NCBI RefSeq assembly: GCF_018687695.1
Contig: NZ_CP061303.1
Coordinates: 1,381,847 to 1,445,846, forward strand
From: Polynucleobacter sp. MG-6-Vaara-E2
GTDB taxonomy: Bacteria; Pseudomonadota; Gammaproteobacteria; Burkholderiales; Burkholderiaceae
DNA length: 64,000 bases
Reading direction: 5' to 3'
Shown here: one piece after another, positions 41,929 to 51,491 of the stretch
How the letters are laid out: every line of letters begins with the position of its first letter
Numbering within the stretch: the stretch's first letter is position 1
Made by a program: the position numbers and the translations under genes
The notes under the pieces: model-generated
Databases searched by the model: none
Told to the model about the DNA's origin: nothing
Seen by the model: the letters and a program-made list of their open reading frames with translations, nothing else

Positions 41929-43275
41929 TTATTTTCCACCAACCGTCATTGAACCAATGAGGATTGAGCCAGTTTCTTTGGTACCTCGAATTAATGAATC
42001 GCTACCAATCAACTCAATATCTAAAAGCATATCGCGCAGATTACCAGCAATGGTTACTTCCTCTACGGGATATTGAATTTCACCGTTCTCAACCCAATAC
42101 CCAAATGCGCCACGTGAGTAGTCACCTGTAACGTAATTCACACCCTGCCCCATCAACTCGGTAACCAATAACCCAGTGCCCATTTCTTTTAGCAGGGCAG
42201 GTAAGCCACCCTTAGGAGTCTTTTTACTTTGTAGAGTGAGATGATGCGAACCACCAGCGTTACCGGTAGTTTTCATTCCTAGCTTACGCGCAGAATAGGT
42301 AGAGAGAAAATAGCCCTCCAAAACTCCTTTATCCACTACCGTGCGCGCACTGGTCTTGACGCCTTCTTCATCGAAGGGCGCACTACCAGTCATGGCTTTG
42401 AGATGCGGGTTTTCAAACAGGCTGATATGTTTAGGTAAGACTTGCTTTCCTAGGCTATCCAACAAGAAACTCGAGCGACGATATAGCGCCCCTCCAGAAA
42501 CTGCTTGTACCAGGCCCCCCAATAGACCAGCAGCCAAAGGAGCCTCAAAGATCACCGGGCAACGCCGTGTGGTGAGCGATCTTGCTTTGAGTCGAGATAA
42601 GGCACGCTGTGCAGCGTACTGACCAATTGCCGCTGGATCAGCTAACTCTGCAGGTATACGGGAACTGGAATACCAGTCGTCTCTTTGCATGGGGGATTTT
42701 TTTCCACCCTCACTAGCAATCGGCGCGCAAGAAATATAGTGACGCGAGAATGGATAGCCGCCCATAAAACCGTGTGACGTTCCCATCATAAAATGAGCAT
42801 GATGAGCGGATACCGAAGCGCCATCACTATTTTTGATTTGCTTACTTACCGAAAATGCAGCACCCTCTGCAATGCGGGCAATCTCTACTGCACGAGCTGC
42901 ATCAATATCCCAGGGATGAAATAAATCCAGATCCATTGGATTTTTTTCTAATAACTCGGCTTCAGCAGGCCCAGCACAATTATCTTCTGCAGTATGTTGG
43001 GCGATGTGATACGCAGCATCCACAGTTGCCCTCAATGATTCTGTTGAAAAATCACTGGTACTGGCATTGCCGCGATGGTGACCCAAAAATACGGTGACCC
43101 CAACTTGTTTATCTAAGCTTTGCTCAATAGTCTCTACCTCTCCCTTACGGACTGTTACTGAGAGACCCTGGCCTTCGGATATTTCCGCAACCGCGTCAGA
43201 GGCACCCCTTCTTTTGGCCTCTTTGAGCATGAAATTGATGATTTCTTGAAACTGGCTGGATGAATATGTAAACAT
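41929..43275 (-). CDS. pmbA: Metalloprotease-family protein PmbA (TldE)
   Basis: 448 residues, family length. Typical features: GLSVTVRKGEVETIEQSLDK, SHGFMGGYPFSRHYISC, FDEEGVKTSARTVVDKGVLE, STYSARKLGMKTTGNAGGSH and NPxx-like C-terminal strands (GYWVENGEIQYPVEEVTIAG). PmbA pairs with TldD in a heterodimeric protease that trims modified peptides; TldD carries the HExxH zinc site. TldD is not in the window. Divergent from mog with 26 bases between. Confidence 0.95.
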   Translation of the reverse strand: MFTYSSSQFQEIINFMLKEAKRRGASDAVAEISEGQGLSVTVRKGEVETIEQSLDKQVGVTVFLGHHRGNASTSDFSTESLRATVDAAYHIAQHTAEDNCAGPAEAELLEKNPMDLDLFHPWDIDAARAVEIARIAEGAAFSVSKQIKNSDGASVSAHHAHFMMGTSHGFMGGYPFSRHYISCAPIASEGGKKSPMQRDDWYSSSRIPAELADPAAIGQYAAQRALSRLKARSLTTRRCPVIFEAPLAAGLLGGLVQAVSGGALYRRSSFLLDSLGKQVLPKHISLFENPHLKAMTGSAPFDEEGVKTSARTVVDKGVLEGYFLSTYSARKLGMKTTGNAGGSHHLTLQSKKTPKGGLPALLKEMGTGLLVTELMGQGVNYVTGDYSRGAFGYWVENGEIQYPVEEVTIAGNLRDMLLDIELIGSDSLIRGTKETGSILIGSMTVGGK

Positions 43276-43301
43276 GCCCTAATAATAGCTAGAATAGAAA
43301 T

Positions 43302-43925
43302 ATGAAGCATACCGAAGCCCTGAAGCGGAAGACCTCAAATGAGGTCAAAATTGGCCTTATCTCGATCTCCGACCGTGCCAGCAAAGGTATTTATCAAGAT
43401 GAAGGCATTCCTGCCCTACAAACATGGCTTATGAAAGCCATCCTCAATGACTGCACCTTCCATGAACGTCTGATTGCCGACGAAACGGAAACTATCACCG
43501 AAACCATTGTTGAATTGGTAGATGAGCTTGGTTGTGACTTAGTTCTCACTACAGGCGGCACAGGACCCTCTAGACGTGATGTCACTCCCGAGGCAACCTT
43601 AGATGCCGGAACCCGAGAAATGCCTGGATTTGGCGAGCAAATGCGCCAAATTAGTCTGAAATTCGTACCAACAGCGATTTTGTCTAGACAAACGGCCGTT
43701 CTTCGTGAAATTGAAGGGCATGCCGCTCTTGTAATTAATTTGCCTGGACAACCAAAAGCGATTGCCGAAACCCTTGAGGGCTTGAAAGATGAGAACGGCA
43801 AATCCATCGTTCCCGGCATCTTTGCCGCCGTACCCTATTGCATCGACTTGATTGGCGGACCATATATCGAGACCAATGAAGAAATCATCAAGGCCTTTAG
43901 ACCGAAGAGCGCAATCAAGAAATAA
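43302..43925 (+). CDS. mog: Molybdopterin adenylyltransferase Mog
   Basis: 207 residues. MoaB/Mog fold with KIGLISISDRASKGIYQDEG, DLVLTTGGTGPSRRDVTPEA, and a C-terminal AAVPYCIDLIGG. It adenylates molybdopterin before molybdenum insertion. It ends five bases from the convergent orn gene. Confidence 0.95.
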   Translation: MKHTEALKRKTSNEVKIGLISISDRASKGIYQDEGIPALQTWLMKAILNDCTFHERLIADETETITETIVELVDELGCDLVLTTGGTGPSRRDVTPEATLDAGTREMPGFGEQMRQISLKFVPTAILSRQTAVLREIEGHAALVINLPGQPKAIAETLEGLKDENGKSIVPGIFAAVPYCIDLIGGPYIETNEEIIKAFRPKSAIKK

Positions 43926-43930
43926 ATTCT

Positions 43931-44515
43931 TTAAGGCAGCGGGACAATAAATTTGTCGCGGTAATACTTCAGCTCTTCAATCGATTCTTCGATATCCGCT
44001 AACGCAGTATGAGCCTGCTTCTTGGTAAAGCCTTTTACCAACTCTGGATGCCAACGCTTGCATAGTTCTTTGAGTGTTGAAACATCCACATTTCGATAAT
44101 GAAAGTAAGCTTCAAGCTTGGGCATATATTTAGCCATGAAGCGCCGATCTTGACCGATCGTATTGCCGCACATCGGTGCAATACCAGGTTTAATGTACTT
44201 CTTTAGAAAGGCAATACATTCTGCTTCCACTGTCGCCTCATCTATGGTGGAGGCCTTGACCTTTTCGATCAGTCCAGATCGACCGTGAGTACCTTTATTC
44301 CAAGCATCCATCGCATCTAGCAGCGCGTCGTCCTGGTGTACTACCCAAACAGGAGCGGTTGCAATAGTGTTGAGATGGGCGTCCGTCACAATAATGGCGA
44401 TTTCTAGAATTCGCTCATTTTCCGGGTCTAAGCCAGACATCTCCATATCAACCCAAATTAGGTGTTCATTGGCTGGCGCCGTCTTTGTTACTGCAGGATT
44501 GGTTTGTTCGCTCAT
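43931..44515 (-). CDS. orn: Oligoribonuclease
   Basis: 194 residues. DEDDh exonuclease with LIWVDMEMSGLDPENERILE (Asp and Glu metal ligands), GNTIGQDRRFMAKYMPKLEA and HTALADIEESIEELKYY. It degrades 2-5-nt RNAs and, in many bacteria, pGpG, the end product of c-di-GMP breakdown. It is divergent from the M48 gene with only 15 bases between starts, so promoters must lie inside the coding ends. Confidence 0.97.
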   Translation of the reverse strand: MSEQTNPAVTKTAPANEHLIWVDMEMSGLDPENERILEIAIIVTDAHLNTIATAPVWVVHQDDALLDAMDAWNKGTHGRSGLIEKVKASTIDEATVEAECIAFLKKYIKPGIAPMCGNTIGQDRRFMAKYMPKLEAYFHYRNVDVSTLKELCKRWHPELVKGFTKKQAHTALADIEESIEELKYYRDKFIVPLP

Positions 44516-44530
44516 ATCTATAATGATCTC

Positions 44531-45781
44531 ATGACATTCACAATTGTTTTCCTAATCGCTTTCATTGCCAGTTTTGGCCTGCGCCACTGGTTATCTCAAC
44601 GTCAAATTCGCCATGTTGCGCAACATCGAGGTGCGGTTCCTGCAGAATTTGCTCCCAAGGTGACGCTGGCCGAACATCAAAAGGCGGCTGACTACACGAT
44701 CGCTAAATTACGCTTGGGTGTGCTAGAAAACGGCGTTAGCGCCATCATTTTAATTGCCTTCACTTTATTGGGAGGCCTGGAAATTCTCAATATTGCTCTA
44801 CTGCAATTACTTGGAGAGGGGATTGCTCAGCAGATCGCTCTCCTTGCATCTATCGCCATGATTTCCGGAGCAATAGATCTACCCTTCTCTTGGTATAAAC
44901 AGTTTTACCTTGAAGAGCGCTTTGGCTTTAATCGCATGGGTAAAAAATTATTTTTTACCGATTTGTTTAAGGGTGTTGCTCTGGGCGCAGCCATTGGTCT
45001 GCCATTACTCTGGGTCATCCTCACGCTAATGCTCAAGGCTGGCGATCTTTGGTGGCTCTGGGCATGGGCAGTGCTTTCCGTATTTAGTCTCTTGATGCAG
45101 TGGATTTTTCCAAGCTTCATCGCGCCGCTATTTAATAAGTTCCAAGCACTAGAAGATGGTCCACTAAAAACCCAGATAGAGGCTTTACTCACACGCTGTG
45201 ATTTTGCAAGCCAAGGTCTATTTGTGATGGATGGCAGCAAGCGTAGTGCTCATGGCAATGCATTCTTTGCTGGTATGGGCAAAGCGAAACGTATTGTGTT
45301 TTTTGACACACTGATTGAGAAACTCAATCCTGGCGAAGTAGAGGCAGTACTTGCTCATGAACTAGGGCATTTCAAATGCAAACATATTCGCAAGCGTCTA
45401 ATTGTTTCTTTTGCTTTGAGCTTTGCCATGTTCGCCCTACTAGGCTGGATCAGCACACAGGTCTGGTTCTATACCGACCTTGGCGTCATGCCCAATCTCA
45501 ATGGCTACAACGGCGGCTTAGCTCTGGCGCTATTCATGCTGGTATCGCCTGTATTTAGCTTTTTCCTTACGCCCCTGGGAAGCTTGGCCTCGCGTAAACA
45601 TGAATACGAGGCTGATAGCTTTGCCGCAGAAAAATCGTCTGCACAAGACCTGATCTCTGCCCTAGTGAAGCTATACCAAGATAACGCATCTACTTTGACA
45701 CCAGATCCGATCTATACCGCCTTTTATAGCTCGCATCCTCCTGCTCCATTACGCATCGCGAATTTGCAACGCTTTAGCTAG
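44531..45781 (+). CDS. M48 family membrane metalloprotease (Ste24-like)
   Basis: 416 residues from the ATG at 44531; the frame extends upstream into orn but without a credible start. Several TM helices (about 1-20, 60-110, 140-200, 285-330). The zinc motif HELGHFKCKH and the downstream EADSFAAEKS glutamate are present. It resembles Ste24/CAAX-prenyl-type and HtpX-type peptidases involved in membrane protein quality control. Followed after 11 bases by rsgA. Confidence 0.94.
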   Translation: MTFTIVFLIAFIASFGLRHWLSQRQIRHVAQHRGAVPAEFAPKVTLAEHQKAADYTIAKLRLGVLENGVSAIILIAFTLLGGLEILNIALLQLLGEGIAQQIALLASIAMISGAIDLPFSWYKQFYLEERFGFNRMGKKLFFTDLFKGVALGAAIGLPLLWVILTLMLKAGDLWWLWAWAVLSVFSLLMQWIFPSFIAPLFNKFQALEDGPLKTQIEALLTRCDFASQGLFVMDGSKRSAHGNAFFAGMGKAKRIVFFDTLIEKLNPGEVEAVLAHELGHFKCKHIRKRLIVSFALSFAMFALLGWISTQVWFYTDLGVMPNLNGYNGGLALALFMLVSPVFSFFLTPLGSLASRKHEYEADSFAAEKSSAQDLISALVKLYQDNASTLTPDPIYTAFYSSHPPAPLRIANLQRFS

Positions 45782-45792
45782 TCCCACTGTAT

Positions 45793-46806
45793 ATGGAACA
45801 ATTTCGCGCGCTACTCCCTGCCTCCTACGGAAGACATTATTTAGCGCAGCGTCTGGTTGCAGACACTCTTGGTACTGAATCGCCAAGTGGTCCCTTGATT
45901 CAGGTCAGCACTCCAGCCAAACAGCACGTTGGTGCAGTAGGCGATCGGATGTTGCTGGAGATGACTTCAGCAGATCAAGCGCGCATTATTGAAATTGAGC
46001 CGCGTGAGAATATTCTCTATCGCTCTGATGCCTTCAAAAGCAAAATCATTGCCTCTAACGTGGATCAAATTTTGGTTGTGCTCGCAACGCAACCTGCGTT
46101 CTCGCCCGATTTATTAGGCAGAGCGATTGTTGCTGCAGAAGCCAATCAAATTGGTTTACATATTCTGCTCAATAAGTGTGACCTCAAAGATAACTTAGTG
46201 CATGCACGCAAAATCATTGAACCCTATGCACGCATGGGCTACCCCGTGAGTGAGGTATCTGCCAAATTTGATAGCGCTTCAATTGATGCACTCCGCCCCG
46301 CACTCGCTGGTAAAGTGTCGGTCTTTGTTGGCCAGTCTGGTATGGGTAAGTCCAGCTTACTCAATGCTTGGGTGCCCGATGCAGCAGCGCTTACTCAAGA
46401 ATATTCTGTGCGCCTGGATACCGGCAAGCACACTACCACTGCTTGTCGCTATTTTGAGCTACCCAAAGCTTGGGGCAGTGGCGAATCCGGAAACTTGGGC
46501 GCATTAATAGATTCCCCAGGCTTTCAGGAATTTGGCTTAGCGCATATGTCAGTGAGTGAATTGCAGCATGCTTTTAGGGAATTTAAAGACCTGCTTGGCA
46601 AGTGCCGCTTTCATAATTGCGCTCACCAGTCTGAACCTGACTGCGCTGTTCGTGAGGCAGTAGACAGAAATGAAATAGCGCCAGAAAGACTGGCGCTATT
46701 TAGGCAGCTGCGTTCAGATTCGAAGACAGCTGATACACAAATTCAGGGAATTAGCCAAGCCAAAGAGCGGTGGTCAGCATTAGCAACAAAGCCATCCAAA
46801 CGATAA
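45793..46806 (+). CDS. rsgA: Ribosome small-subunit-dependent GTPase RsgA
   Basis: 337 residues. OB domain (about 30-90), then a circularly permuted GTPase with G4 (LLNKCDL) before G1 (GQSGMGKSSLLNAW) and G3 (DSPGFQEF), and a C-terminal zinc module (CRFHNCAHQSEPDC). It assists late 30S maturation. Its last 56 bases overlap the convergent CobD-like gene, an unusually long 3' overlap. Confidence 0.97.
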   Translation: MEQFRALLPASYGRHYLAQRLVADTLGTESPSGPLIQVSTPAKQHVGAVGDRMLLEMTSADQARIIEIEPRENILYRSDAFKSKIIASNVDQILVVLATQPAFSPDLLGRAIVAAEANQIGLHILLNKCDLKDNLVHARKIIEPYARMGYPVSEVSAKFDSASIDALRPALAGKVSVFVGQSGMGKSSLLNAWVPDAAALTQEYSVRLDTGKHTTTACRYFELPKAWGSGESGNLGALIDSPGFQEFGLAHMSVSELQHAFREFKDLLGKCRFHNCAHQSEPDCAVREAVDRNEIAPERLALFRQLRSDSKTADTQIQGISQAKERWSALATKPSKR

Positions 46807-47710
46807 CTAAGCGCCATACCAAGCCAACTGCAGAGCGCATGGTACGCTCAGTAGGCTCAAGACCTACTTCATAAACTAAAGGCTCACCAGCCTCAGCCAT
46901 CCTCAAAACTTCATCACTATCAGGCTCACTCAACGGCTCACCCAAGCGCACACCCAAAGCACCACTACCTGCTGCCAATATGACTGCGAATAAAGAATCA
47001 GCCCATTTTTGAGTGAGATAACGCCAAGCGTACACCGCGCCCTCGAAGTTACCAACGATTGCAAAACCCATTGCAGTGATGCGTGATGGAATCCAATCCA
47101 ATACATAGAAGAAATGACGCGCAGACTCGCTCAAATTGTAGTCACCACGTTCAGACCAACGCTGCGCAGCGATATCCGCCAAGCGATAGAGCACGACGCC
47201 TGCAGGACCCATAGGCATCATGAACCAAAACAAGACGCCAAACACATGGCGATGCGAGCCAATAATGGCGCGCTCTAAGGCCAGTGAAATCACTTCGGTC
47301 TCTGAAAGATTCGAGGTATCTAATTCAGGTCCATACCATTCGCTAAGAGCGGCACGTGCAGCTGGTAGGTCATGCGCTTCAATCGCTTCATGCACCAAAG
47401 TAAATGAGTGGCTGAATTGACGAAAGCCAAAAAACAAATACGCAATGACGATATTCCACAAGAAACCCAGAATAGGATATGTCACCATGCACGTGACATA
47501 AACCATAAATACTAAAAACGTTGGCAGAACAAATGCAACCAAACAGGCCATGCGTGCGCCCACGGGACTCGCACCCTCTTCAGACTTGCCACCAAATTCA
47601 TTGGCGACCCAATCTAGCCAGCGCATGCTAAGACGCGCAATCCAATGATTGGTAGTTACTGGGCGATATTGCTCAGCAATGAGGGCGAAGAGAATAGAAA
47701 AGAAAGTCAT
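46751..47710 (-). CDS. CobD/CbiB-family membrane protein
   Basis: 319 residues with about four to five TM helices and an AmpE/CbiB-like layout (FALIAEQYRPVTTNHWIARL ... GPAGVVLYRLADIAAQRW). Burkholderiales members of this family are usually annotated CobD/CbiB although no cobalamin genes are nearby; the function is not settled. It is coupled to the NUDIX gene upstream (four-base ATGA overlap). Confidence 0.85.
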   Translation of the reverse strand: MTFFSILFALIAEQYRPVTTNHWIARLSMRWLDWVANEFGGKSEEGASPVGARMACLVAFVLPTFLVFMVYVTCMVTYPILGFLWNIVIAYLFFGFRQFSHSFTLVHEAIEAHDLPAARAALSEWYGPELDTSNLSETEVISLALERAIIGSHRHVFGVLFWFMMPMGPAGVVLYRLADIAAQRWSERGDYNLSESARHFFYVLDWIPSRITAMGFAIVGNFEGAVYAWRYLTQKWADSLFAVILAAGSGALGVRLGEPLSEPDSDEVLRMAEAGEPLVYEVGLEPTERTMRSAVGLVWRLVIVWMALLLMLTTALWLG

Positions 47711-48450
47711 ACTTTTAATAAATGATAAAGGTTACGTAACATTCCCGCAGTGGCACCCCAAATAAAGCGGTTCTCATAAGGCATTGAATAAAAACGGCGA
47801 CCGCCCTGCTCACTTTGCCACAGCCTGACCTGGTGGTTAGCCGGATCCAATAAAAATTGGAGTGGCACCTCAAAAACATCTGCCACCTCAAACTCATCTA
47901 AAACATATTCTGCCTGAGGCTGAACTAATCCTACTACCGGAGTGACGCTATAGCCAGAAACCGTCAGATATTGAGGAAGATGCCCAATAATCTCGACCCG
48001 CCCAGGATCTAAACCAATCTCTTCATGGCTCTCTCTTAAAGCAGTGTCATCCGGACTAAGATCCTCAGGATCCATTCGTCCACCCGGGAAACTAATCTGC
48101 CCAGCATGGTCACGCAAATGATTGGTTCTTTGTGTAAGCAAAACAGATAGACCATCTGCTTTTAATAGCAAAGGGATTAAGACTGCTGCCCGCGTTACCT
48201 TCCCAGCAGCTTGACGCCTGGCAATAATATCGGCAGCGATCACGTGACGATTCTCATCCGTAATCTCGGGTTGCCATTCTGGTGGATATTGCAAGCGCGC
48301 CTTCAAAGCCTGCGGCTCTAAGAGCTCTTTAGCAACCTTCTTATCGCTAACACGCACCTCATGTATCGGAATTGCTTCCGCATTAAAACCTGGAGGCGCA
48401 GCTACATTGATTGCATCTTCTTCAGGCTTTGAGGTTTTAGGCATAGTCAT
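47707..48450 (-). CDS. NUDIX hydrolase, CoA pyrophosphatase-like
   Basis: 247 residues. The Nudix box is GGRMDPEDLSPDDTALRESH followed by EEIGL, preceded by the UPF0035-type LLTQRTNHLRDHAGQISFPG seen in NudL/CoA pyrophosphatases. It probably hydrolyses CoA or related nucleotide derivatives. The N-terminal 60 residues are variable. Starts at ATG 48450 or 48444. Confidence 0.92.
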   Translation of the reverse strand: MTMPKTSKPEEDAINVAAPPGFNAEAIPIHEVRVSDKKVAKELLEPQALKARLQYPPEWQPEITDENRHVIAADIIARRQAAGKVTRAAVLIPLLLKADGLSVLLTQRTNHLRDHAGQISFPGGRMDPEDLSPDDTALRESHEEIGLDPGRVEIIGHLPQYLTVSGYSVTPVVGLVQPQAEYVLDEFEVADVFEVPLQFLLDPANHQVRLWQSEQGGRRFYSMPYENRFIWGATAGMLRNLYHLLKV

Positions 48451-48463
48451 ATTCTAAGGCAAC

Positions 48464-48490
48464 AAAAAAGGCGACCTAGGCCGCCTTTTT
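48464..48490 (-). terminator. Intrinsic terminator after rplS
   Basis: AAAAAAGGCG / CGCCTTTTT pair around a CCTAGG core, with A- and T-runs on either side. It can act on the minus strand to end the rpsP-rimM-trmD-rplS operon; the NUDIX gene begins just beyond. Confidence 0.85.
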
Positions 48491-48510
48491 GATTTGCTTC
48501 AAAGCAGCAA

Positions 48511-48903
48511 TTACTCAGCAGCAGCAGCTGTTGGCTTAACACGTGCTTGAAGTTTTTCTTTAATACGTGCTGACTTACCTGAACGATCACGCAAGTAGTA
48601 CAACTTCGCGCGACGTACATCACCGCGACGCTTCACTTCAACGCTAGCGATCAATGGCGAGTAGGTTTGGAAAGTACGCTCAACGCCTTCACCAGAAGAA
48701 ATCTTACGCACGATAAAGCTGGAATTGAGTCCGCGATTACGTTTAGCAATCACAACGCCTTCAAAGGCCTGGGTACGCTTACGTGTACCTTCAACAACGT
48801 TTACGCTAACTACTACTGTGTCACCAGGCGCAAAGCTTGGCAATACTTTGTTAGCACTTAAGCGAGCAATTTCTTCTTGCTCAATTTTTGCAATTAAATT
48901 CAT
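48511..48903 (-). CDS. rplS: 50S ribosomal protein L19
   Basis: 130 residues with the L19 core FAPGDTVVVSVNVVEGTRKR, QAFEGVVIAKRNRGLNSSFI and VKRRGDVRRAKLYYLRDRSG. The C-terminal tail (VKPTAAAAE) is slightly longer than in E. coli. L19 lies at the 30S-50S interface. Last gene of the operon, 135 bases after trmD. Confidence 0.98.
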   Translation of the reverse strand: MNLIAKIEQEEIARLSANKVLPSFAPGDTVVVSVNVVEGTRKRTQAFEGVVIAKRNRGLNSSFIVRKISSGEGVERTFQTYSPLIASVEVKRRGDVRRAKLYYLRDRSGKSARIKEKLQARVKPTAAAAE

Positions 48904-49038
48904 TTTTAATCCTTAAACATCATATTAGCGTTTAATCCCGAGATCTAAATCAACGGACCTAATAGAGGATGCAGTTAAAACAATTTCACTAAACCAAAAA
49001 CCAAACCTTTAAATCACTACTGAGGAAACTAAAAGTAT

Positions 49039-49785
49039 TCACAGCGAGCGAAGAAATTGTTCATCTTCTCGGGTTAGCAACCCATTGGCTCTGGCCGAAT
49101 CAATTAAATCTGGCCTTAACCTGAACGTCAGCTCTAAAGACTTCTGCCGACGCCAATCCGCTATTTTAGCGTGATGTCCGCCCAAAAGCACGTCTGGGAC
49201 GGATAAATTTTCATAAATCTCTGGTCTAGTGTAGTGCGAATAGTCCAAAAGACCGTTCATAAAGCTATCCTGAGTGGCAGATTCGCCATCTCCTAGGGCT
49301 CCTGGGATCAGCCTAATAACCGCATCCATCATTGCCATAGCGGGGATTTCGCCCCCAGAAAGCACAAAATCACCAATAGATAACTGTAAATCCACATTTC
49401 GATCTACGAACCGTTGGTCAATTGCCTCATATCGACCACAAACGAAGGTTAAATTACCCATATTCAGAATATCTGAGGCTATTTTTTGAGAAAACCGCTC
49501 CCCTTGGGGCGCCAAAAGACAAACGGGACCAGATGTCACTCCTGCAGCCTGGTGCGCTGCCTTAACCCCTGTAATGGTGTCCTCGAGAGGTTTGACCATC
49601 ATCACCATACCAGGACCGCCACCGTAAGCGCGGTCATCTACTGTCTTCCGAGGGTCGCCACAAAAATCTCGCGGATTCCATAAATGGACGCTTGCCAAAG
49701 ATTGTTCGCATGCGCGACCAGTAACACCCCACTGCGTAAGTGCAGAGAACATTTCTGGGAATAAGGTAACGACATCAAAGCGCAT
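49039..49785 (-). CDS. trmD: tRNA (guanine37-N1)-methyltransferase TrmD
   Basis: 248 residues. SPOUT family motifs: MRFDVVTLFPEMFSALTQWG, DDRAYGGGPGMVMMVKPLED, YEAIDQRFVDRNVDLQLSIG and FVLSGGEIPAMAMMDAVIRL. It methylates G37 of tRNAs to prevent frameshifting. Start at 49785, 30 bases after rimM. Confidence 0.98.
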   Translation of the reverse strand: MRFDVVTLFPEMFSALTQWGVTGRACEQSLASVHLWNPRDFCGDPRKTVDDRAYGGGPGMVMMVKPLEDTITGVKAAHQAAGVTSGPVCLLAPQGERFSQKIASDILNMGNLTFVCGRYEAIDQRFVDRNVDLQLSIGDFVLSGGEIPAMAMMDAVIRLIPGALGDGESATQDSFMNGLLDYSHYTRPEIYENLSVPDVLLGGHHAKIADWRRQKSLELTFRLRPDLIDSARANGLLTREDEQFLRSL

Positions 49786-49815
49786 ATGGTTATGTCTTGA
49801 GTTTTTGCTGAGGGC

Positions 49816-50388
49816 TTATTGCCAATCTAATTGCCAATCCAGCGTAATTGCTTTATTAGGTAAGTCTACGGTTTGTACAACTTCTTTTACAAAGGGGACA
49901 AGGTACTTGATTTCTTTGGTGGTGGCATCACCAATAGCGATGACACCATGCGCGCCATTTTCAGTGACATCAAGCACTTCACCTAAGACATCATTTTGTA
50001 AATTGATTGCCTGACAACCAATCAGATCCACCCAGTAATAAGAATCGCTCTCAGCTTTTGGAAAGGCATCACGTGCCACCAGAATACGGGCGCCCTTTAA
50101 GGCAATGGCTTGATCGCGATCAGTCACACCCTCTAATGCAACAACTACATTGCCACTATGCATCTTGGCGCTTTTCACTTTGTATTGCGTCAATGAAGCT
50201 TGCTCAACAGACGCAGCAACGCCAGCATCCCTTTGCGGGACCAGAGACAGCCAAACTGTTTTAGAAGAGAGAAGTGCAACAGGGTCAGATGAGTGAGGTC
50301 TAACTTTCACTTGCCCCTGCAAACCTTGCGCCTCAGATATAGCGCCAAGTTCAATCAATTCATTAAGGGAAGGCGTACTCATTTGCAA
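49816..50388 (-). CDS. rimM: 16S rRNA processing protein RimM
   Basis: 190 residues with an N-terminal RimM domain (LIELGAISEAQGLQGQVKVR) and a C-terminal PRC-barrel (YYWVDLIGCQAINLQNDVLG, VPFVKEVVQTVDLPNKAITL). It aids 30S head assembly with S19. Usual rpsP-rimM-trmD-rplS order. Confidence 0.96.
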   Translation of the reverse strand: MQMSTPSLNELIELGAISEAQGLQGQVKVRPHSSDPVALLSSKTVWLSLVPQRDAGVAASVEQASLTQYKVKSAKMHSGNVVVALEGVTDRDQAIALKGARILVARDAFPKAESDSYYWVDLIGCQAINLQNDVLGEVLDVTENGAHGVIAIGDATTKEIKYLVPFVKEVVQTVDLPNKAITLDWQLDWQ

Positions 50389-50474
50389 GTCACCTTATTT
50401 CCCAAAATAAAACTACTAATTAATTTTGAAACTTGAAGCATCGACACAAAGTGGAAGCTTCAAGCAAACAAATA

Positions 50475-50720
50475 TTAAGCAGCTGGATTGTTCTTAATTA
50501 AACGAACAACAGTTGGAGATACTTGCGCACCAACACCAGTCCAGTAAGTCAAACGATCTTGAGCAATGCGCATGGCTTGCTCAGATTCAGCTGCTTGTGG
50601 ATTGAAGTAACCAATACGCTCGATAAAGTTCGAGTCACGGCGGTTACGCTTATCAGTAGCAACAATGCTGTAAAAAGGGCGCTTCTTAGAACCGCCGCGT
50701 GCCAGTCGAATGACGACCAT
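50475..50720 (-). CDS. rpsP: 30S ribosomal protein S16
   Basis: 81 residues, MVVIRLARGGSKKRPFYSIV ... VGAQVSPTVVRLIKN, complete S16. First gene of the rpsP-rimM-trmD-rplS operon; its promoter should lie in 50721-50943, where no other gene is seen. Confidence 0.98.
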   Translation of the reverse strand: MVVIRLARGGSKKRPFYSIVATDKRNRRDSNFIERIGYFNPQAAESEQAMRIAQDRLTYWTGVGAQVSPTVVRLIKNNPAA

Positions 50721-50943
50721 ACTTATTCCTTAAAATCTAAAAATGAAAACAGGTTGATTACAACCCAATGAAATTTCTGCAAAAATCTTGGGCTCCAGCT
50801 CACCAACTAAACGACGGTAAAGCGGAAAACCTCATATTCTAGACGAAAACCCCTACTTCTTCCACCTATTTAAGCGTCTAAGCCAGTAGAATAGAATCCA
50901 TAGAAAAATAAAAAATACTTATAAATCAATATCTTATATCAAT

Positions 50944-51474
50944 ATGCCATTCCAAATAGTCCGTTTTAACCCCAACCGAGGCCTTCTAAACCGCCTCAGG
51001 ATTGCACTTTCTTGCATGGGACTTGGGCTTTTGACCGCATGCGCGAATATCATCCCGCCTTGTGGAGCCAAAATTAGCCCACCCAGCAGTGAGCTACGCA
51101 ATACCAAATGGGAGCTGACGCGTTGGAACCTCCCCCCTAATAACAACGGTGAAGTACGCACCCGCCAGATTCCTCAGGGCGAAGCCAGCAATCCTATTCA
51201 GATAACTTTTGACGCCAATGGCAAACGCCTCAGCGGATCAACTGGATGCAATCGCTTTACCGCAGAACTCGATGAAGATGCGCGTGGTTTTAGTTTGAGC
51301 AAAATTGCTAGCACTAAGATGGCTTGCACTCCTCAGCGTATGGAATTAGAGAATGACTTTCTCTATGAACTGAACGACTATCGCAGCATCATCCGCAATG
51401 GTGATCAATTACTAATGATTGGCACCGATCGCGAAGTGCTCAGTTTTATTCAACGTCCCATCACTAACAAATAA
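50944..51474 (+). CDS. META-domain lipoprotein
   Basis: 176 residues. A basic N-terminus, hydrophobic helix and lipobox LLTAC (Cys33) mark it as a lipoprotein. The META/HslJ-type domain follows: ELRNTKWELTRWNLPP, SGSTGCNRFTAELDED, IASTKMACTPQRMELENDFL. HslJ-like proteins are linked to outer-membrane stress and heat-shock or novobiocin responses in other species; role here unknown. Followed by a small membrane protein gene. Confidence 0.88.
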   Translation: MPFQIVRFNPNRGLLNRLRIALSCMGLGLLTACANIIPPCGAKISPPSSELRNTKWELTRWNLPPNNNGEVRTRQIPQGEASNPIQITFDANGKRLSGSTGCNRFTAELDEDARGFSLSKIASTKMACTPQRMELENDFLYELNDYRSIIRNGDQLLMIGTDREVLSFIQRPITNK

Positions 51475-51491
51475 AGAAGCGCCGATCATTT

